Assembly: GCA_024226735.1 (NCBI GenBank)
Contig: JAAELL010000585.1
Location: forward strand, 1 to 51,958
DNA from: a bacterium
GTDB taxonomy: Bacteria; Planctomycetota; UBA1135; GCA-002686595
Length of the DNA stretch: 51,958 nt
Direction of reading: 5' to 3'
A program made the position numbers and the translations under genes. How positions within the stretch are numbered: position 1 is the stretch's first letter; every line of letters starts with the position of its first letter. Positions 23,650 through 33,600 of the stretch are shown in pieces. A model generated the notes under the pieces. That model was not told the DNA's origin, made no database searches, and was given only the letters and a program-made list of their open reading frames with translations.

Positions 23650-24906
23650 ATGAAGTTGGAGAGCAGAACCGCAAGGCGCGCAGAACGAGGGAGCGCGATG
23701 GTGGCGATTACCGCTGTTGTCGCGACGTTGTCGATCATCTCGATGACGGTCTTGACCAAGGCGACGGCGTCCGTGCGCGAGCAGAAGTTCATGCGAGAGG
23801 ACACGTCCTCGCGCTACATCGCCGAAGCGGCACTCGCCGAGGCGATGTTCGAGCTCGGCAAGGGCGCCAGCGGCGCGGTGGGCTCGCCCGACCAGCCGCG
23901 GAACTGGGGCGACGCCGAGTACTACGTCGAGGCACTCGATCTCGGCGGCGGTGCGACCGAGTTGCGCTCGACCGGTGTCGACGGCTCCGGCGGCACGCGG
24001 CTCGAGCTGGTCGTGCGCGAGATCTCGACGACGGGGGTCCGCTACGGCGCCTTCGGCGATGAGGGGATGATCCTGGACAGCAACGCGATGGTCGACAGCT
24101 ACGACTCCTCGTCTGGCGACTACGCCAGCCAGGCCACCAACGGTAGCGGCAACTCGACCCACGCCGGATCGGACGGCCACGTCGGCTCGAACGGTAACGT
24201 GCACCTGCGGCAGAACTCTTCGGTCTACGGTGACGCGACGCCGGGCCCGACTTCGACGGTGACCGTCGATGGCAACGCGCAGGTCACGGGCTCCACGGCG
24301 CCGGCGTCCCAGCCGATGCCGATGCCGCCGATCGACGTGCCGGTGATCCCGACGTCGGGTGACCTGACCGTCGCCGGCCAGAGCGCGCATCAGCTGCCCG
24401 CGGGCGAGCACCGCTTCGAGCGACTGAACCTCGAGCCGGGCTCGACCCTGACCATCGTCGGACCGGCGACGGTCGTGGTCGCTGCCGCCGACCTCGATCA
24501 GAACTCGCAGCTCTTGATCGACGGCACGGCGGGGGACGTCGAGATCTATGTCGAGAACGACTTCATCCTGGGCAGCAACACGCTCGTCTCGCCGATCTCG
24601 CACAACCCGTCCGAGCTCTCGCTGTACCTCGAGGCCAACAACGTCGCCGATCCTCTGCAGGACATCGACCTCGACGAAGTCGACCTGCTCTCGAACGCGA
24701 AGCTGTACGGCACGATCTATGCCCCGAACGCACGCATCGACGTCAACAGCAACTTCGAGCTCTTTGGTGCGATCGCAGCGCGCGCGCTCGTGCTGGACAG
24801 CAACTCCAAGGTGCACTTCGATGAATCGCTCGCTTCGACGAGTGGGCCAGGCGGGACGGATTACGAGCACGTGGCTTGGAGAGAGCTGCCTTTCTCGGTT
24901 CAGTGA
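23650..24906 (+). CDS. PilX/GspK-like pilus-associated protein (cassette A, gene 3)
   Basis: This 418-residue protein starts two bases after gene 2. Residues 15-45 contain GSAMVAITAVVATLSIISM, a single N-terminal membrane helix of the PilX type. RYIAEAALAEAMFEL then follows, the usual PilX/GspK helix. The rest is a beta-helix-like domain rich in Asn, Ser and Gly (SNAMVDS; VGSNGNVHLRQNSS; LYLEANNVADP; FELFGAIAARALV), similar to the DUF7305 domain of other PilX-like proteins. The C-terminus YEHVAWRELPF has a counterpart (YSVVFWREVASH) in the cassette B copy. It may cap or initiate a pseudopilus. Confidence 0.75.
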   Translation: MKLESRTARRAERGSAMVAITAVVATLSIISMTVLTKATASVREQKFMREDTSSRYIAEAALAEAMFELGKGASGAVGSPDQPRNWGDAEYYVEALDLGGGATELRSTGVDGSGGTRLELVVREISTTGVRYGAFGDEGMILDSNAMVDSYDSSSGDYASQATNGSGNSTHAGSDGHVGSNGNVHLRQNSSVYGDATPGPTSTVTVDGNAQVTGSTAPASQPMPMPPIDVPVIPTSGDLTVAGQSAHQLPAGEHRFERLNLEPGSTLTIVGPATVVVAAADLDQNSQLLIDGTAGDVEIYVENDFILGSNTLVSPISHNPSELSLYLEANNVADPLQDIDLDEVDLLSNAKLYGTIYAPNARIDVNSNFELFGAIAARALVLDSNSKVHFDESLASTSGPGGTDYEHVAWRELPFSVQ

Positions 24907-24940
24907 CACAAGGACCTCCTCCGCAACGGAGCAGTCTCTC

Positions 24941-26266
24941 ATGAAACGAATGAGCACGCCCCTGACTCTGATTCTCGCGGGCGCGGCCCTGTGCGCCGCG
25001 CCCGCGTTCGCATTGGACGGAAGCGACGCGAGAGGAGCGGGTGTCGAGGTTGCCCGGCTTCTGCGCGCTTCCCGCGAAGTGCCGGACGACGAGCTGGACG
25101 CCTTGCGTACTGAGCTCGCTGGACACGTTCCGGCCGCGCTCACGAGCGTCAGCTCGATCCTAGCGACGCGTCGCGTCCCGGCGCTCGGCGAGGAGGGCGA
25201 GCAGATCCTGAGCGAGCCGCAGACCGAGCTCTTGCTGGCCGCTACTTCGGGTCTTGCACGGCAGGCGGTCGAAGACGAGCTCGCGCGCCTTCTCGAAGCG
25301 CCCGACGTCGGCCGGCGCGACGCAGCGATCCGGCTGCTCGCGGCGACTGGCACCGGCCGCGACCTGCCGCGCCTCTGGTCGCTCGCGGTCGCGGAGGAAG
25401 AGGAGCAGCTCGTGCCACGCCTCGAGGCCGCGGCGCTCTGGGGCACGATACGGCTCCTGCGGGCCGCACCGGAGGCCCTGACGCTGCTGCCCGCGGCGTG
25501 GCGGAAGATGCCGCCGGCTCTGACGCCGATGCTCCTGGACTCGGTCGGAACCGTCGGGGACGCGCGCGCGCTGCCCTTGATCGAGGCCGTCCTGGGCGAC
25601 GGCGATGAGCACTCGCGCTTGGCAATCGCCCAGGTCGCTCGCCTCGCGCTGATCGATCCGACCCGTGTGAGCATGCGCCTCGTCGTTCGCGTCCGTTCCG
25701 ACCTCGTGAGCCAGAACCGCGAAGAGATCAAGGCGGCCGCCGTTGCCCTGGCGCGTCTCGGCGACACCGAGTCCACGTCCGATTTGATCGCGCTGATCGA
25801 GAGCGGCGACCGGGGCGTCGACGAGACGATCCTGTGGGCCCTGCGCGAGCTGACGGGGATGCGCTTCCCGGGCAAGCGCGACCTCTGGCGGCACTGGCTG
25901 CGCACCGAGGTCGACTGGTACGAGCGCCAGCGTCCGGCACTTGTCGAGTCCCTGCGCACCGGTGGGCGGGCCAAGGCAGGCGCGGCGTTGCGCGAGCTCG
26001 CCAAGCACGGTCTGCACAGGCACAAGCTCTCACTCGAGGCCGCGTCGGCTCTGGAGGGCGGCTGCGGGCCGGAGACCGCGCTGACGGTCTGCGAGACCCT
26101 GAAGCGCCTCGACTCCATGTCGGCTGCGCCAGTGCTCCTGGCGCTCCACGCTGACACCGACGACGCTGTCGCGGCCGCCGCGGGCAAGGCCCTTTGCAGC
26201 ATTACGGGACACGCTCCGCAATCGAGTTACGCGGACTGGCAAGAACTGCTGGAACCGGTGCTCTGA
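24941..26266 (+). CDS. Secreted HEAT-repeat protein (cassette A, gene 4)
   Basis: The 441-residue protein begins with a signal peptide (MKRMSTPLTLILAGAALCAA, then PAFAL). The remainder is alpha-helical HEAT-like repeats, for example VGDARALPLIEAVLGDGDEH and ALARLGDTESTSDLIALIES. Two-thirds of the way along it has ALRELTGMRFPGKRDLWRHW, a tryptophan-rich motif at the same place in the cassette B copy. HEAT solenoids are protein-binding scaffolds. Export together with minor pseudopilins suggests a periplasmic partner of the pilus-like machine; that is inference. Confidence 0.8.
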   Translation: MKRMSTPLTLILAGAALCAAPAFALDGSDARGAGVEVARLLRASREVPDDELDALRTELAGHVPAALTSVSSILATRRVPALGEEGEQILSEPQTELLLAATSGLARQAVEDELARLLEAPDVGRRDAAIRLLAATGTGRDLPRLWSLAVAEEEEQLVPRLEAAALWGTIRLLRAAPEALTLLPAAWRKMPPALTPMLLDSVGTVGDARALPLIEAVLGDGDEHSRLAIAQVARLALIDPTRVSMRLVVRVRSDLVSQNREEIKAAAVALARLGDTESTSDLIALIESGDRGVDETILWALRELTGMRFPGKRDLWRHWLRTEVDWYERQRPALVESLRTGGRAKAGAALRELAKHGLHRHKLSLEAASALEGGCGPETALTVCETLKRLDSMSAAPVLLALHADTDDAVAAAAGKALCSITGHAPQSSYADWQELLEPVL

Positions 26267-26400
26267 GTGTGGGTCTTCCCTGAGTGGAACGTGTGAACGC
26301 GATTACAGGTCGCCGCGAGGCGATGTCGATTTGAGGTGTACGGCGCGCGGGTGCGCGGCGTAACGAGAGAGACACCTGAGAGGGAGAGAGCCCGAGCCGT

Positions 26401-27009
26401 GTGCGGCGAGGGAGCTCGAGCATCAACTTGAAAGACAAGCCCCCCCGCTTCGGGGCTCCGCGACTCGAGCGAGTCCGGAGCCGTACCCGGTCAGGCTTCA
26501 GCTTGGTCGAGGTCGTACTTGCCACTGTCGTGCTCATGGTCGCCGTGCTCAGCGCGATGGGATCGATCACTGCCTCGGCGGTGCTCGGCGAGTCGACGCG
26601 CGAGACGACCCTGGCCTATCAGGCCGCGACGCGCGTCATCGAGCGCCTGCAGGGCACTCCGTGCGAGGACGTCTTCGCGCTCTACAACAGCGTGACCAGC
26701 GACGATCCCGCCGATGGAGCTCCCGGAGCCGACTTCGCGGTCGAGGGACTCAGTGCGCAAGACGGCGACAGGGACGGAATGGCGGGCGAGGTGCTGTTGC
26801 CCGTCTCGAGCCGTTTCCCCTGGATGCTGCTCGAGGTGCTGCACGACAACGACTTCGGAATGCCGCGCGACCTGAACGCGGACGGAGTCGTCGGCTTCGG
26901 CGATCGGTCCGGGGACTACACGGTGCTGCCGGTGCGCGTACGCATCGCCTGGACCGGGCTGTCCGGCGATCGGGCGATCGAGGTCGAGACGGTTCTGGCG
27001 GTGCGCTAG
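26401..27009 (+). CDS. Minor pseudopilin, GspI/PilV-like (cassette B, gene 1)
   Basis: The 202-residue paralogue of 22425-23003 has the prepilin signal SGFSLVEVVLATVVLMVAVL after a longer basic leader. Shared positions include VIERLQGTPCEDVFALYN, PRDLNADGVVGFGDRSGDY and PVRVRIAWTGLSGDRA. GTG 26401 is the start; GAGAGGGAGAGAG lies upstream within a purine-rich leader. The 134-base gap after cassette A holds no convincing terminator, so the two cassettes could be one transcript. Confidence 0.85.
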   Translation: MRRGSSSINLKDKPPRFGAPRLERVRSRTRSGFSLVEVVLATVVLMVAVLSAMGSITASAVLGESTRETTLAYQAATRVIERLQGTPCEDVFALYNSVTSDDPADGAPGADFAVEGLSAQDGDRDGMAGEVLLPVSSRFPWMLLEVLHDNDFGMPRDLNADGVVGFGDRSGDYTVLPVRVRIAWTGLSGDRAIEVETVLAVR

Positions 27010-27019
27010 GAGGCTCCCC

Positions 27020-27670
27020 ATGAAATACGCCCAACAGAATCGCCAGGCCGGATTCACCCTGGTCGAGATGATGATCGCCTCGACCCTCCTGGTCACGGTC
27101 TTCAGCAGTGTCGTGATGGCCGTACGCAGCAGCACGCGCTCGTTCGAGATGAGCGCTGCGCAGAGTGCGATCGACACGAAGATCAGCCGCACGATGGACC
27201 GCATCCTGCGCGAGGTGTCCGGCGCGATCCGCGACAGCCTCGACCCCGCGCCGACGACCGCGCTGGGGGCGGCTTCGCTGACCTTCAGCACGGGTACCGA
27301 CTACACGGCCAACGCGGTGACGTGGGGTGACACGACGCGGATCGGCTACGAGCTGGCTCCGGGCGAGCGCAACAACGGTGTCGACGACAACAGCGACGGT
27401 CTCATCGATGAGGCGATCGTCGTTCGCACGATCAACCCAGGCGAGGCCAACGAGCAGCGCATCGTGCTGGCGCGGGGCGTCTCCGATTACTTCGACGGCG
27501 AGTTGGCCAATCGGGCCGACGACAACGGCAACGGTCTGATCGACGAGCGCGGCTTGTCGTTCCACCTCGAGGACAGCTTCCTCGAGGTACGAGTGAGCAT
27601 GCAGCGGATCGGACCCAACGGCGAGCTGATCGTACGCTCCCTCGAGTCGACGATCTCGCTTCGCAACTAG
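27020..27670 (+). CDS. Minor pseudopilin, GspJ/PilW-like (cassette B, gene 2)
   Basis: The 216-residue paralogue of 23003-23647 starts MKYAQQNRQAGFTLVEMMIA, a textbook prepilin signal. It keeps both acidic loops, NGVDDNSDGLIDEA and ADDNGNGLIDERG. Ribosome binding is excellent: AGGAGG overlaps the stop codon of gene 1 and lies six bases before the ATG. The C-terminus SLESTISLRN corresponds to LSTATRMRN in cassette A. Confidence 0.88.
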   Translation: MKYAQQNRQAGFTLVEMMIASTLLVTVFSSVVMAVRSSTRSFEMSAAQSAIDTKISRTMDRILREVSGAIRDSLDPAPTTALGAASLTFSTGTDYTANAVTWGDTTRIGYELAPGERNNGVDDNSDGLIDEAIVVRTINPGEANEQRIVLARGVSDYFDGELANRADDNGNGLIDERGLSFHLEDSFLEVRVSMQRIGPNGELIVRSLESTISLRN

Positions 27671-27703
27671 AGAGAGGGAACGAGAGAGAAAGAGAGAGAT
27701 GCA

Positions 27704-29161
27704 ATGAGAATCCACCAGCAACCATTCGGGACACGGCGCACGGGAAGTGCGCTCGTCCCAGTCCTCGTCGTCGTCGCCGTGGTCGCGGCGTTGGCGGCGG
27801 CCGCTCTGACGTTCAACGTTTCCTCGCAGCGGGAGGTGCAGACGACCCAGAGCTCGCGGCGTGCGCTCTATCTCGCCGAGGCCGCCGTCAGCGACGCGAT
27901 CCAGGAGCTGAACATCGCGGGCAACACCGACGGGACGGTTCCCGGTGCGGTCGGAACGGAGTCCGTTCCGCGTAGCCTGAAGGCCGGTGTGTACTGGGCC
28001 GACATCCGCGACAACGGAGACAGCACGCTCACGGTGACCGGCTCCGGCCGGGCCGACCGCAACACGCGCACGATCGAGGTCGTGTGCCGCGCGGAGGGCG
28101 TCGGCGTGTTCGGCAACGCGATCTTCGCGGGGAACCGCTCCGGCGATCCGACGTACTCGCTCGACCTCGGGGGAACCGGGACGGGCGCGGACCTCGTCAA
28201 CGGCAGCATCTACTCCGGCGGCGACGTCACCTTGAACGATGACTCCGCGGTCAACGGCCGCATCGGCGCGGCGGGGACGATCACGGGCGGCGTCGGCGAG
28301 ACCGGTGTCACGCAGCCGATCCCGGACATCGCGGCGATGCGCTACGAGACCAACCACGACTTCGACGTCGCGTCGCTCTTCAGTGGGGCGACGTGGGAGG
28401 CCGACGACGCCGGTGGCAACGCGTGGCAGGTGCCGGAGGACAACCCGGCGCACATCTTCCGCAAGAACCCGGACGACCGCTCGACCGAGACCGCGACGAC
28501 TTCGAAGGACGACTACTTCCTCGAGGACCCGTACGAGCCGCTCGGCATCGATGCGACCTCGGATGGCTCGGACGCCTACCCGATCACGCTGACGGGAACC
28601 GCCGGCGATCCGGGCCCGGTCGGCACGGACAAGGTCTACTTCATCGACGGCAACCTCTGGCTGCACAGCATCCCGGCGTTCTCGATGAAGTTCGTCGCAG
28701 GCGCGGGCGAGGACGTGCGGGTGACGTTCGTCGTCAAGGGCAACATCATCTTCTCCGACAACCTGTTCTACGAGGATGCGGACAACGACGGCGTCGCCTT
28801 CATCGCGGTGGCGGATTCGGCCGAGCCTGACAGCGGCAACATCTACTTCGGCGACCCGCGCGGCGGCACGCTGGAGCACATGGAGGCCTTCATGTACGCC
28901 GAGAACGATTTCATCGACTACAACCTCGATGCTTCGGGCTCGAGTGAGGTCCAGCTGATCGGCAACATGACTGCCGGCGACCGTGTGCGCGTCGACCGCG
29001 ACTTCACCAATCCCGACGGCACCGTGGCGCACTCGCGCCTCCAGGTCGATTTCGACCCGCGCATCGTCGCCAACACCTTGAGCTTGCCTGGACTGCCGAC
29101 GACCCCCGGCGCCGCGACGGACTACAGCGTCGTCTTCTGGCGCGAGGTCGCTAGCCATTAG
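27704..29161 (+). CDS. PilX/GspK-like pilus-associated protein (cassette B, gene 3)
   Basis: The 485-residue counterpart of 23650-24906 has one N-terminal membrane helix (LVPVLVVVAVVAALAAAALT) and then LYLEAAVSDAIQELNIAG reading as YLAEAAVSDAIQEL, the PilX-type helix. A long beta-helix-like domain follows (GSIYSGGDVTLNDDSAVNGR; VYFIDGNLWLHSIPAF; IYFGDPRGGTLEHMEAF). It is less similar to its partner than genes 1, 2 and 4 are to theirs. A GA-rich 30-base leader precedes ATG 27704. Confidence 0.75.
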   Translation: MRIHQQPFGTRRTGSALVPVLVVVAVVAALAAAALTFNVSSQREVQTTQSSRRALYLAEAAVSDAIQELNIAGNTDGTVPGAVGTESVPRSLKAGVYWADIRDNGDSTLTVTGSGRADRNTRTIEVVCRAEGVGVFGNAIFAGNRSGDPTYSLDLGGTGTGADLVNGSIYSGGDVTLNDDSAVNGRIGAAGTITGGVGETGVTQPIPDIAAMRYETNHDFDVASLFSGATWEADDAGGNAWQVPEDNPAHIFRKNPDDRSTETATTSKDDYFLEDPYEPLGIDATSDGSDAYPITLTGTAGDPGPVGTDKVYFIDGNLWLHSIPAFSMKFVAGAGEDVRVTFVVKGNIIFSDNLFYEDADNDGVAFIAVADSAEPDSGNIYFGDPRGGTLEHMEAFMYAENDFIDYNLDASGSSEVQLIGNMTAGDRVRVDRDFTNPDGTVAHSRLQVDFDPRIVANTLSLPGLPTTPGAATDYSVVFWREVASH

Positions 29162-29173
29162 GGGACCGGGAGA

Positions 29174-30523
29174 ATGTTCGTGAAGCAATCGAGAATCTTC
29201 GCACCCCTCGTGGGCGTGCTCTGTGCGGCTCCGCTGGTCAGCAGCGCCTGGGCGCGGGCCGACGACCAACGTCGGCCCGCCGCCGCGGCGCCGGTGCCGA
29301 CGCCGGGTCTCGACGTCGTCGTCCAGATTCTGCGCGACCTGCGCGCGGAAACCGTCGAGCCACGTGACGCCTTGCGTCGCATCTCCGCGCTCGGTCCGAG
29401 CCTCGTTCCGGCGGTCGTCGCCCTGCGGTGCGGCAGCGTCGCGCCATCGGACGTGGAGGGCCCGCTCGTCGACGAGCAGGCGCGCGTGTTCCTGCTCGAT
29501 GCGCTGCGGACCTGGCCGAGTGATCGCGTCGTCGCCAGTCTCCTGCAGCACCTGCGCGACGATCCGCACCTGGCCGCTGCCATGGAGACGACTGGCCTGA
29601 CGCTCGAGATCGGAGGCATCCGTTCATCGGGCAGGCTGTTCGAGCTCTTGTCGGAGCTGGAGCCGGAGATCCGCAGTGCGCCTTGCTTTCAGGCGCGCCT
29701 CGAGGACGCTCTCGAGGGAGCACTCCGAGTGGATCCCGGTGGTGTGAGCGTGCTGCGGCCGTACCTGGCGGCCTCCAACGTGGAGGTGCTCATGCCGCTC
29801 GCGCGCGCGCTCGCCTGCGTGCAGGGCAACGGGCCGGTCTCGCTCTGGATGGACATGCTGCACCGGTCGCGCGAGCTCGACATCGAGGCGCTCAAGGCGA
29901 TGGGGACGAGCGATCTCAGGCGCCTGGCCTCCTACGACGACCGGCGCATCCTCGCGGTCCGCGAGATGCTCGATTCCCGCGACCCCGCGACGCGGCGCAC
30001 GGCCGCGATCGTGCTCGGTCAGCTCGGCGACATCGATTCGTTCGAACTGATCATCGATCAACTCATGGACCCCGAGCCGGTCGTCCGGCGCGGCGCGCTC
30101 GAGGCCTTGCGGACCATGTCCGGCCTGCGCATGCCGGCCGACGTCGGCCGCTGGGCCGCATGGCACTCCGCGCGCATCGAGTGGCTCGACGCGATCGCCC
30201 CCGAGCTCGCCGTCAAGGCGCGCCACGGCGATTCCGAAGAAGCGTTCGACGCGATCCGCGAGCTCGCCTCGGTTCCGCTGTTCCGGCGCGAGCTCTCCCT
30301 GTTCGTTTCCGAGGGGCTCGATCATCGCGATCCGGGGGTGGCCGCGGCCGCCTGCCACGGTCTCCTGGCGCTCGGCGAGCCCACTTCGGTCGTGACCATG
30401 ATCGACTGTTTGGACGATCGGCGCGAGCCGGTGCGGGAGGCGGCGCGCACCGGGCTGGCGCTGATGACGGGTGAGAACCTGCCGTCGGATTCCGACCTGT
30501 GGTTGCGCTGGCTGAACCAGTAG
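29174..30523 (+). CDS. Secreted HEAT-repeat protein (cassette B, gene 4)
   Basis: The 449-residue paralogue of 24941-26266 has a signal peptide (MFVKQSRIFAPLVGVLCAAP). HEAT-like repeats include TRRTAAIVLGQLGDIDSFEL and VRRGALEALRTMSGLRMPAD; the following GRWAAWHSARIEW matches the tryptophan-rich motif of cassette A. The C-terminus GENLPSDSDLWLRWLNQ repeats the same motif. GGGAG lies before ATG 29174. It is the last gene before a strong hairpin. Confidence 0.8.
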   Translation: MFVKQSRIFAPLVGVLCAAPLVSSAWARADDQRRPAAAAPVPTPGLDVVVQILRDLRAETVEPRDALRRISALGPSLVPAVVALRCGSVAPSDVEGPLVDEQARVFLLDALRTWPSDRVVASLLQHLRDDPHLAAAMETTGLTLEIGGIRSSGRLFELLSELEPEIRSAPCFQARLEDALEGALRVDPGGVSVLRPYLAASNVEVLMPLARALACVQGNGPVSLWMDMLHRSRELDIEALKAMGTSDLRRLASYDDRRILAVREMLDSRDPATRRTAAIVLGQLGDIDSFELIIDQLMDPEPVVRRGALEALRTMSGLRMPADVGRWAAWHSARIEWLDAIAPELAVKARHGDSEEAFDAIRELASVPLFRRELSLFVSEGLDHRDPGVAAAACHGLLALGEPTSVVTMIDCLDDRREPVREAARTGLALMTGENLPSDSDLWLRWLNQ

Positions 30524-30548
30524 GCAGCGGACGAGCGAGCTGGCGCGT

Positions 30549-30580
30549 GGCGGCGATCGGGGATGGCTCCGATCGCCGCC
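30549..30580 (+). terminator. Strong hairpin ending the pseudopilin cassettes
   Basis: GGCGGCGATCGG (30549-30560) pairs perfectly with CCGATCGCCGCC (30569-30580) around an eight-base loop. It begins 25 bases after the last cassette gene and 104 bases before the sigma-factor fusion gene. No T tract follows, as for other hairpins here. Confidence 0.7.
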
Positions 30581-30652
30581 GCGCGCCTGTTCACCCAATC
30601 GCACCTTTCTTGCAACACTCTTCTGGCCTGCGGCGTCCTCTCCGCAGAAGCC

Positions 30653-33600
30653 ATGTCGAGCTCCCCTCCGGAACCCAGCACCCGCGAGATCGCCGTCCAC
30701 TCCCAGTGGATGCGCCGCCTGGCGCGGCGCCTCGTCGCGGACGCCGCAGTCGCCGACGACCTCGTGGAGGACGCCTGGTCGCGCTTCGATGCACGGCGCG
30801 TCCGTGAGCGCACGGGCTACCTGGCGACGGTCGTCCGCTCGCTGGCGCTGAGCCGGCGGCGGAGCGAGAGGCGTCGCCAGCGGCGTGAGGCCGCCTGTGC
30901 GCGGTCCGAGGTCCTGCCGTCCGCGGGCGAGGTCGCTGCACGCCTCGAGATTGCGCGGCGTGTGACCGAGGCGCTCGAGGAGCTCGCGGAGCCGTACCGC
31001 ACCACGGTCATGATGCGCTTCTACGACGACCTCTCGTCCGCTGAGATCGCTCGGCGCGCGGGCGTTCCCGCATCGACGGTGCGGGCGCGTCTGCGGCGTG
31101 GGCTCGCCAAGCTGCGCGCGCACCTCGACGACGGCTCCGATGGACGCGCCGGTTGGATGTCGGCGCTCCTGCCCTTCGCCCACCCCAGATCCAGCGCCGC
31201 TGCCACTGCGCTCACCTCGGTCTCGCTCCTCGTCACCATGAAGCTCCTCCTCGGAACTCTGATCGCGGCGGGTGCCCTCGCCGCCGTGTGGACCCTCGGC
31301 ACGCGCGACGGTGCCGCCGACGCCTCGCCCGCTCCGCTGCGCGGCAACGGGCAGACGCTCGCGGACGCGCGGAGCGTGACGCCCCGTGACGACCTGCCCG
31401 GCGCGCGCACCGATGCGGCCGCCGCCGCCGCGTCGCCCGTCGGCCCCGCGGCGCCGATGACCAGGGCGTCGACCGTCCGGGTCTCGGCGCGTGGCGTGAC
31501 CGACGCGGGCGAGCCGATACACGGCGCATGGCTGCACCTGCGGCGCGCGCCGGACGACCGCGCCCGCTCGGCATCCGACGGACTGCTCGCGCTCGAGGTC
31601 GAACGCGAGCGCTTCGCGCGGCTCGCCGAGAGCGGCTCCCAGGCCCAAGTTGCGGGCCGCGTCGATGTGCGCGTCGGGGCCGCGGGTCGGCGGACGCGCA
31701 ACCTGCGCGCGCAGTTCGTCGAGGGAGCAGCCGTGCTCGAGCTGGGCGACGTGACGCTCGTCCACGGTGGCGTCGTGCACGGACGCGTCGTCGATTCGGG
31801 CGGCGTCGGAATCGAGGGGGCTCTGGTCGCCTACGGCGTGCCCGCCGACACGAGCCTGGATGCTTCGGTTCACGAGCGGCGCGGTCCGCGCGACCTCGAT
31901 CCTTCTCCGAGGGCCGGCATCGAGCCGGCGCTCCTCTGCACGACGGGCCTGGGCGGAGCCTTCCGCCTGGACGGTGTTCCGGTCGGGCACGGGACGGCCT
32001 GGGCGCGCACCGCCACGAGCCTGTGGGCGTTCAGCGCCCCGGTCGGTGTGCGCGCGGGCGAGGAGGTCGCCGGCGTCGAGCTCGTCGTGCGCGACGCGCC
32101 GGACGAGGTGATCACCGGCACCGTCGTCGACCCCGGCGGCGAGCCGCTGCCCGGGCTCAGGATCGCCTTCGAGAGGAGCGAGGACTCGCAGGGCTGGATC
32201 AACGTGCACACCGACACGAGCGGGAGCTTCTTCTTCGTTCCTCCCGACGGCGCGGCCCACGACGCGAGGGTGCCTGCGCCTTCGTGGGAGTGGGAGGACC
32301 AGAGGCGAGCGGCCATCGCCGCGGGAACGCACGACCTCGTGATCGCGTTCGAGCGCTCGGAGTGGCTCTTCGTCGAGGCGCGCGGCGTGGACGGGGCGCC
32401 GCTCGCGGGTGGACAGGTGACCGGCCTGCTCGCCACGGGCCCGACCGACCGGGCCTTGAGGCGCTGCGAGTCGCCGCTCGACGCGGAGGGACGCGGCCGG
32501 TTGCGGCGTCCCGCGGTCGCGCTGCGCGTGCGCGTCGAGGCGCCTGGGTACCGCGCGGTGTTGCTCGGTCCGTTCGCGCCAGAGGCCTTTCCCGATCCGT
32601 TGCGCGTCAGCCTCGAGCCGGTCTCCGCTCTGGTCGGGACGGTCTGGTTGCCCGACGGCCGTCCGGCGGCGGGGGCGCGCGTCAGCCTGCACCGCGGCGC
32701 GGGCGACGCGGACGAGCGTCACCGTCTCTCGCATCAAGTGTGGTCCGGCGACCGTGATGCATTCGTTTACGAGGTCATGATCGATCCGAAGGCGGGGGTG
32801 ACGGCGGATGGCGAGGGACGCTACCGGTTGCCTCTTCCGGGCGTCGATGTCGCGGCGGAGGGCGAGGTTGCCCGGCCCGCCGGTGGACTGGCTGGCATCG
32901 GATACGCGGGCGGGTCCACCCAGGTGTCGGGTGGCGAGCCGCGTGAGCGCTGGTACGTCCACGCGTCCGCCCGAGGCCTGGCGACCGTGACGAGTGGCCC
33001 GCACCGGTTCGAGGCGCAGCGCGAGCACGAGATCGAGCTCCGACTGCCGCCGGGCGGAGCGATCGCGGGACGGCTGATCCTCGAGGGCGGCGGGTCGCCG
33101 ACTGGCTGGACGGCGTACGCCGCGGACGGCCGGGCGCAGGTCGCCGAGGCTCCCGTCGGGGAGGATGGCGCCTTTCGGTTCGACGAGCTTCACGCCGGCG
33201 GCTGGCAGGTGCGCGTCTTCGAACCGGGACGGCGCTACTCACCAGTCGGGGGTCGCGTGCGCACCGATCGCACGGTCGTGCCGGACGTCGAGGTCGCGGC
33301 GGGCCGCACCGTCGAGTACGAGCACGTCGCCGTGGCGCGCGCGGCGGCGCGACTCGCGGGACGTTTGTGGGTTGACGGAGCTGCGCCGGGAGCGCTACGC
33401 GTCGTCGTGCGCACGACGACATCGCGGGCGTCGATCACCAGCTACGAGACGACCCTCGATCCGGACGGGCAGTTCGAGGTCAAGCTCGAGCCAGGGCTGG
33501 CGACGTCGGTTGTGGTCCACGGCGACGTCGGCGGGGCGAGCCTGTTCCTGTCGGCGAAGGTCGAGGTCGGGCGCGGCGACAACGCCTGGTCCTACGACCT

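Noticed and set aside
23272-26202. Minus-strand frame of 976 codons across the pseudopilin cassette
   Set aside because: It spans several well-supported plus-strand genes and has Ser/Arg-rich shadow composition.
29624-33193. Minus-strand frame of 1189 codons opposite the HEAT and sigma-fusion genes
   Set aside because: It has no recognisable domain and crosses two real genes and a terminator.
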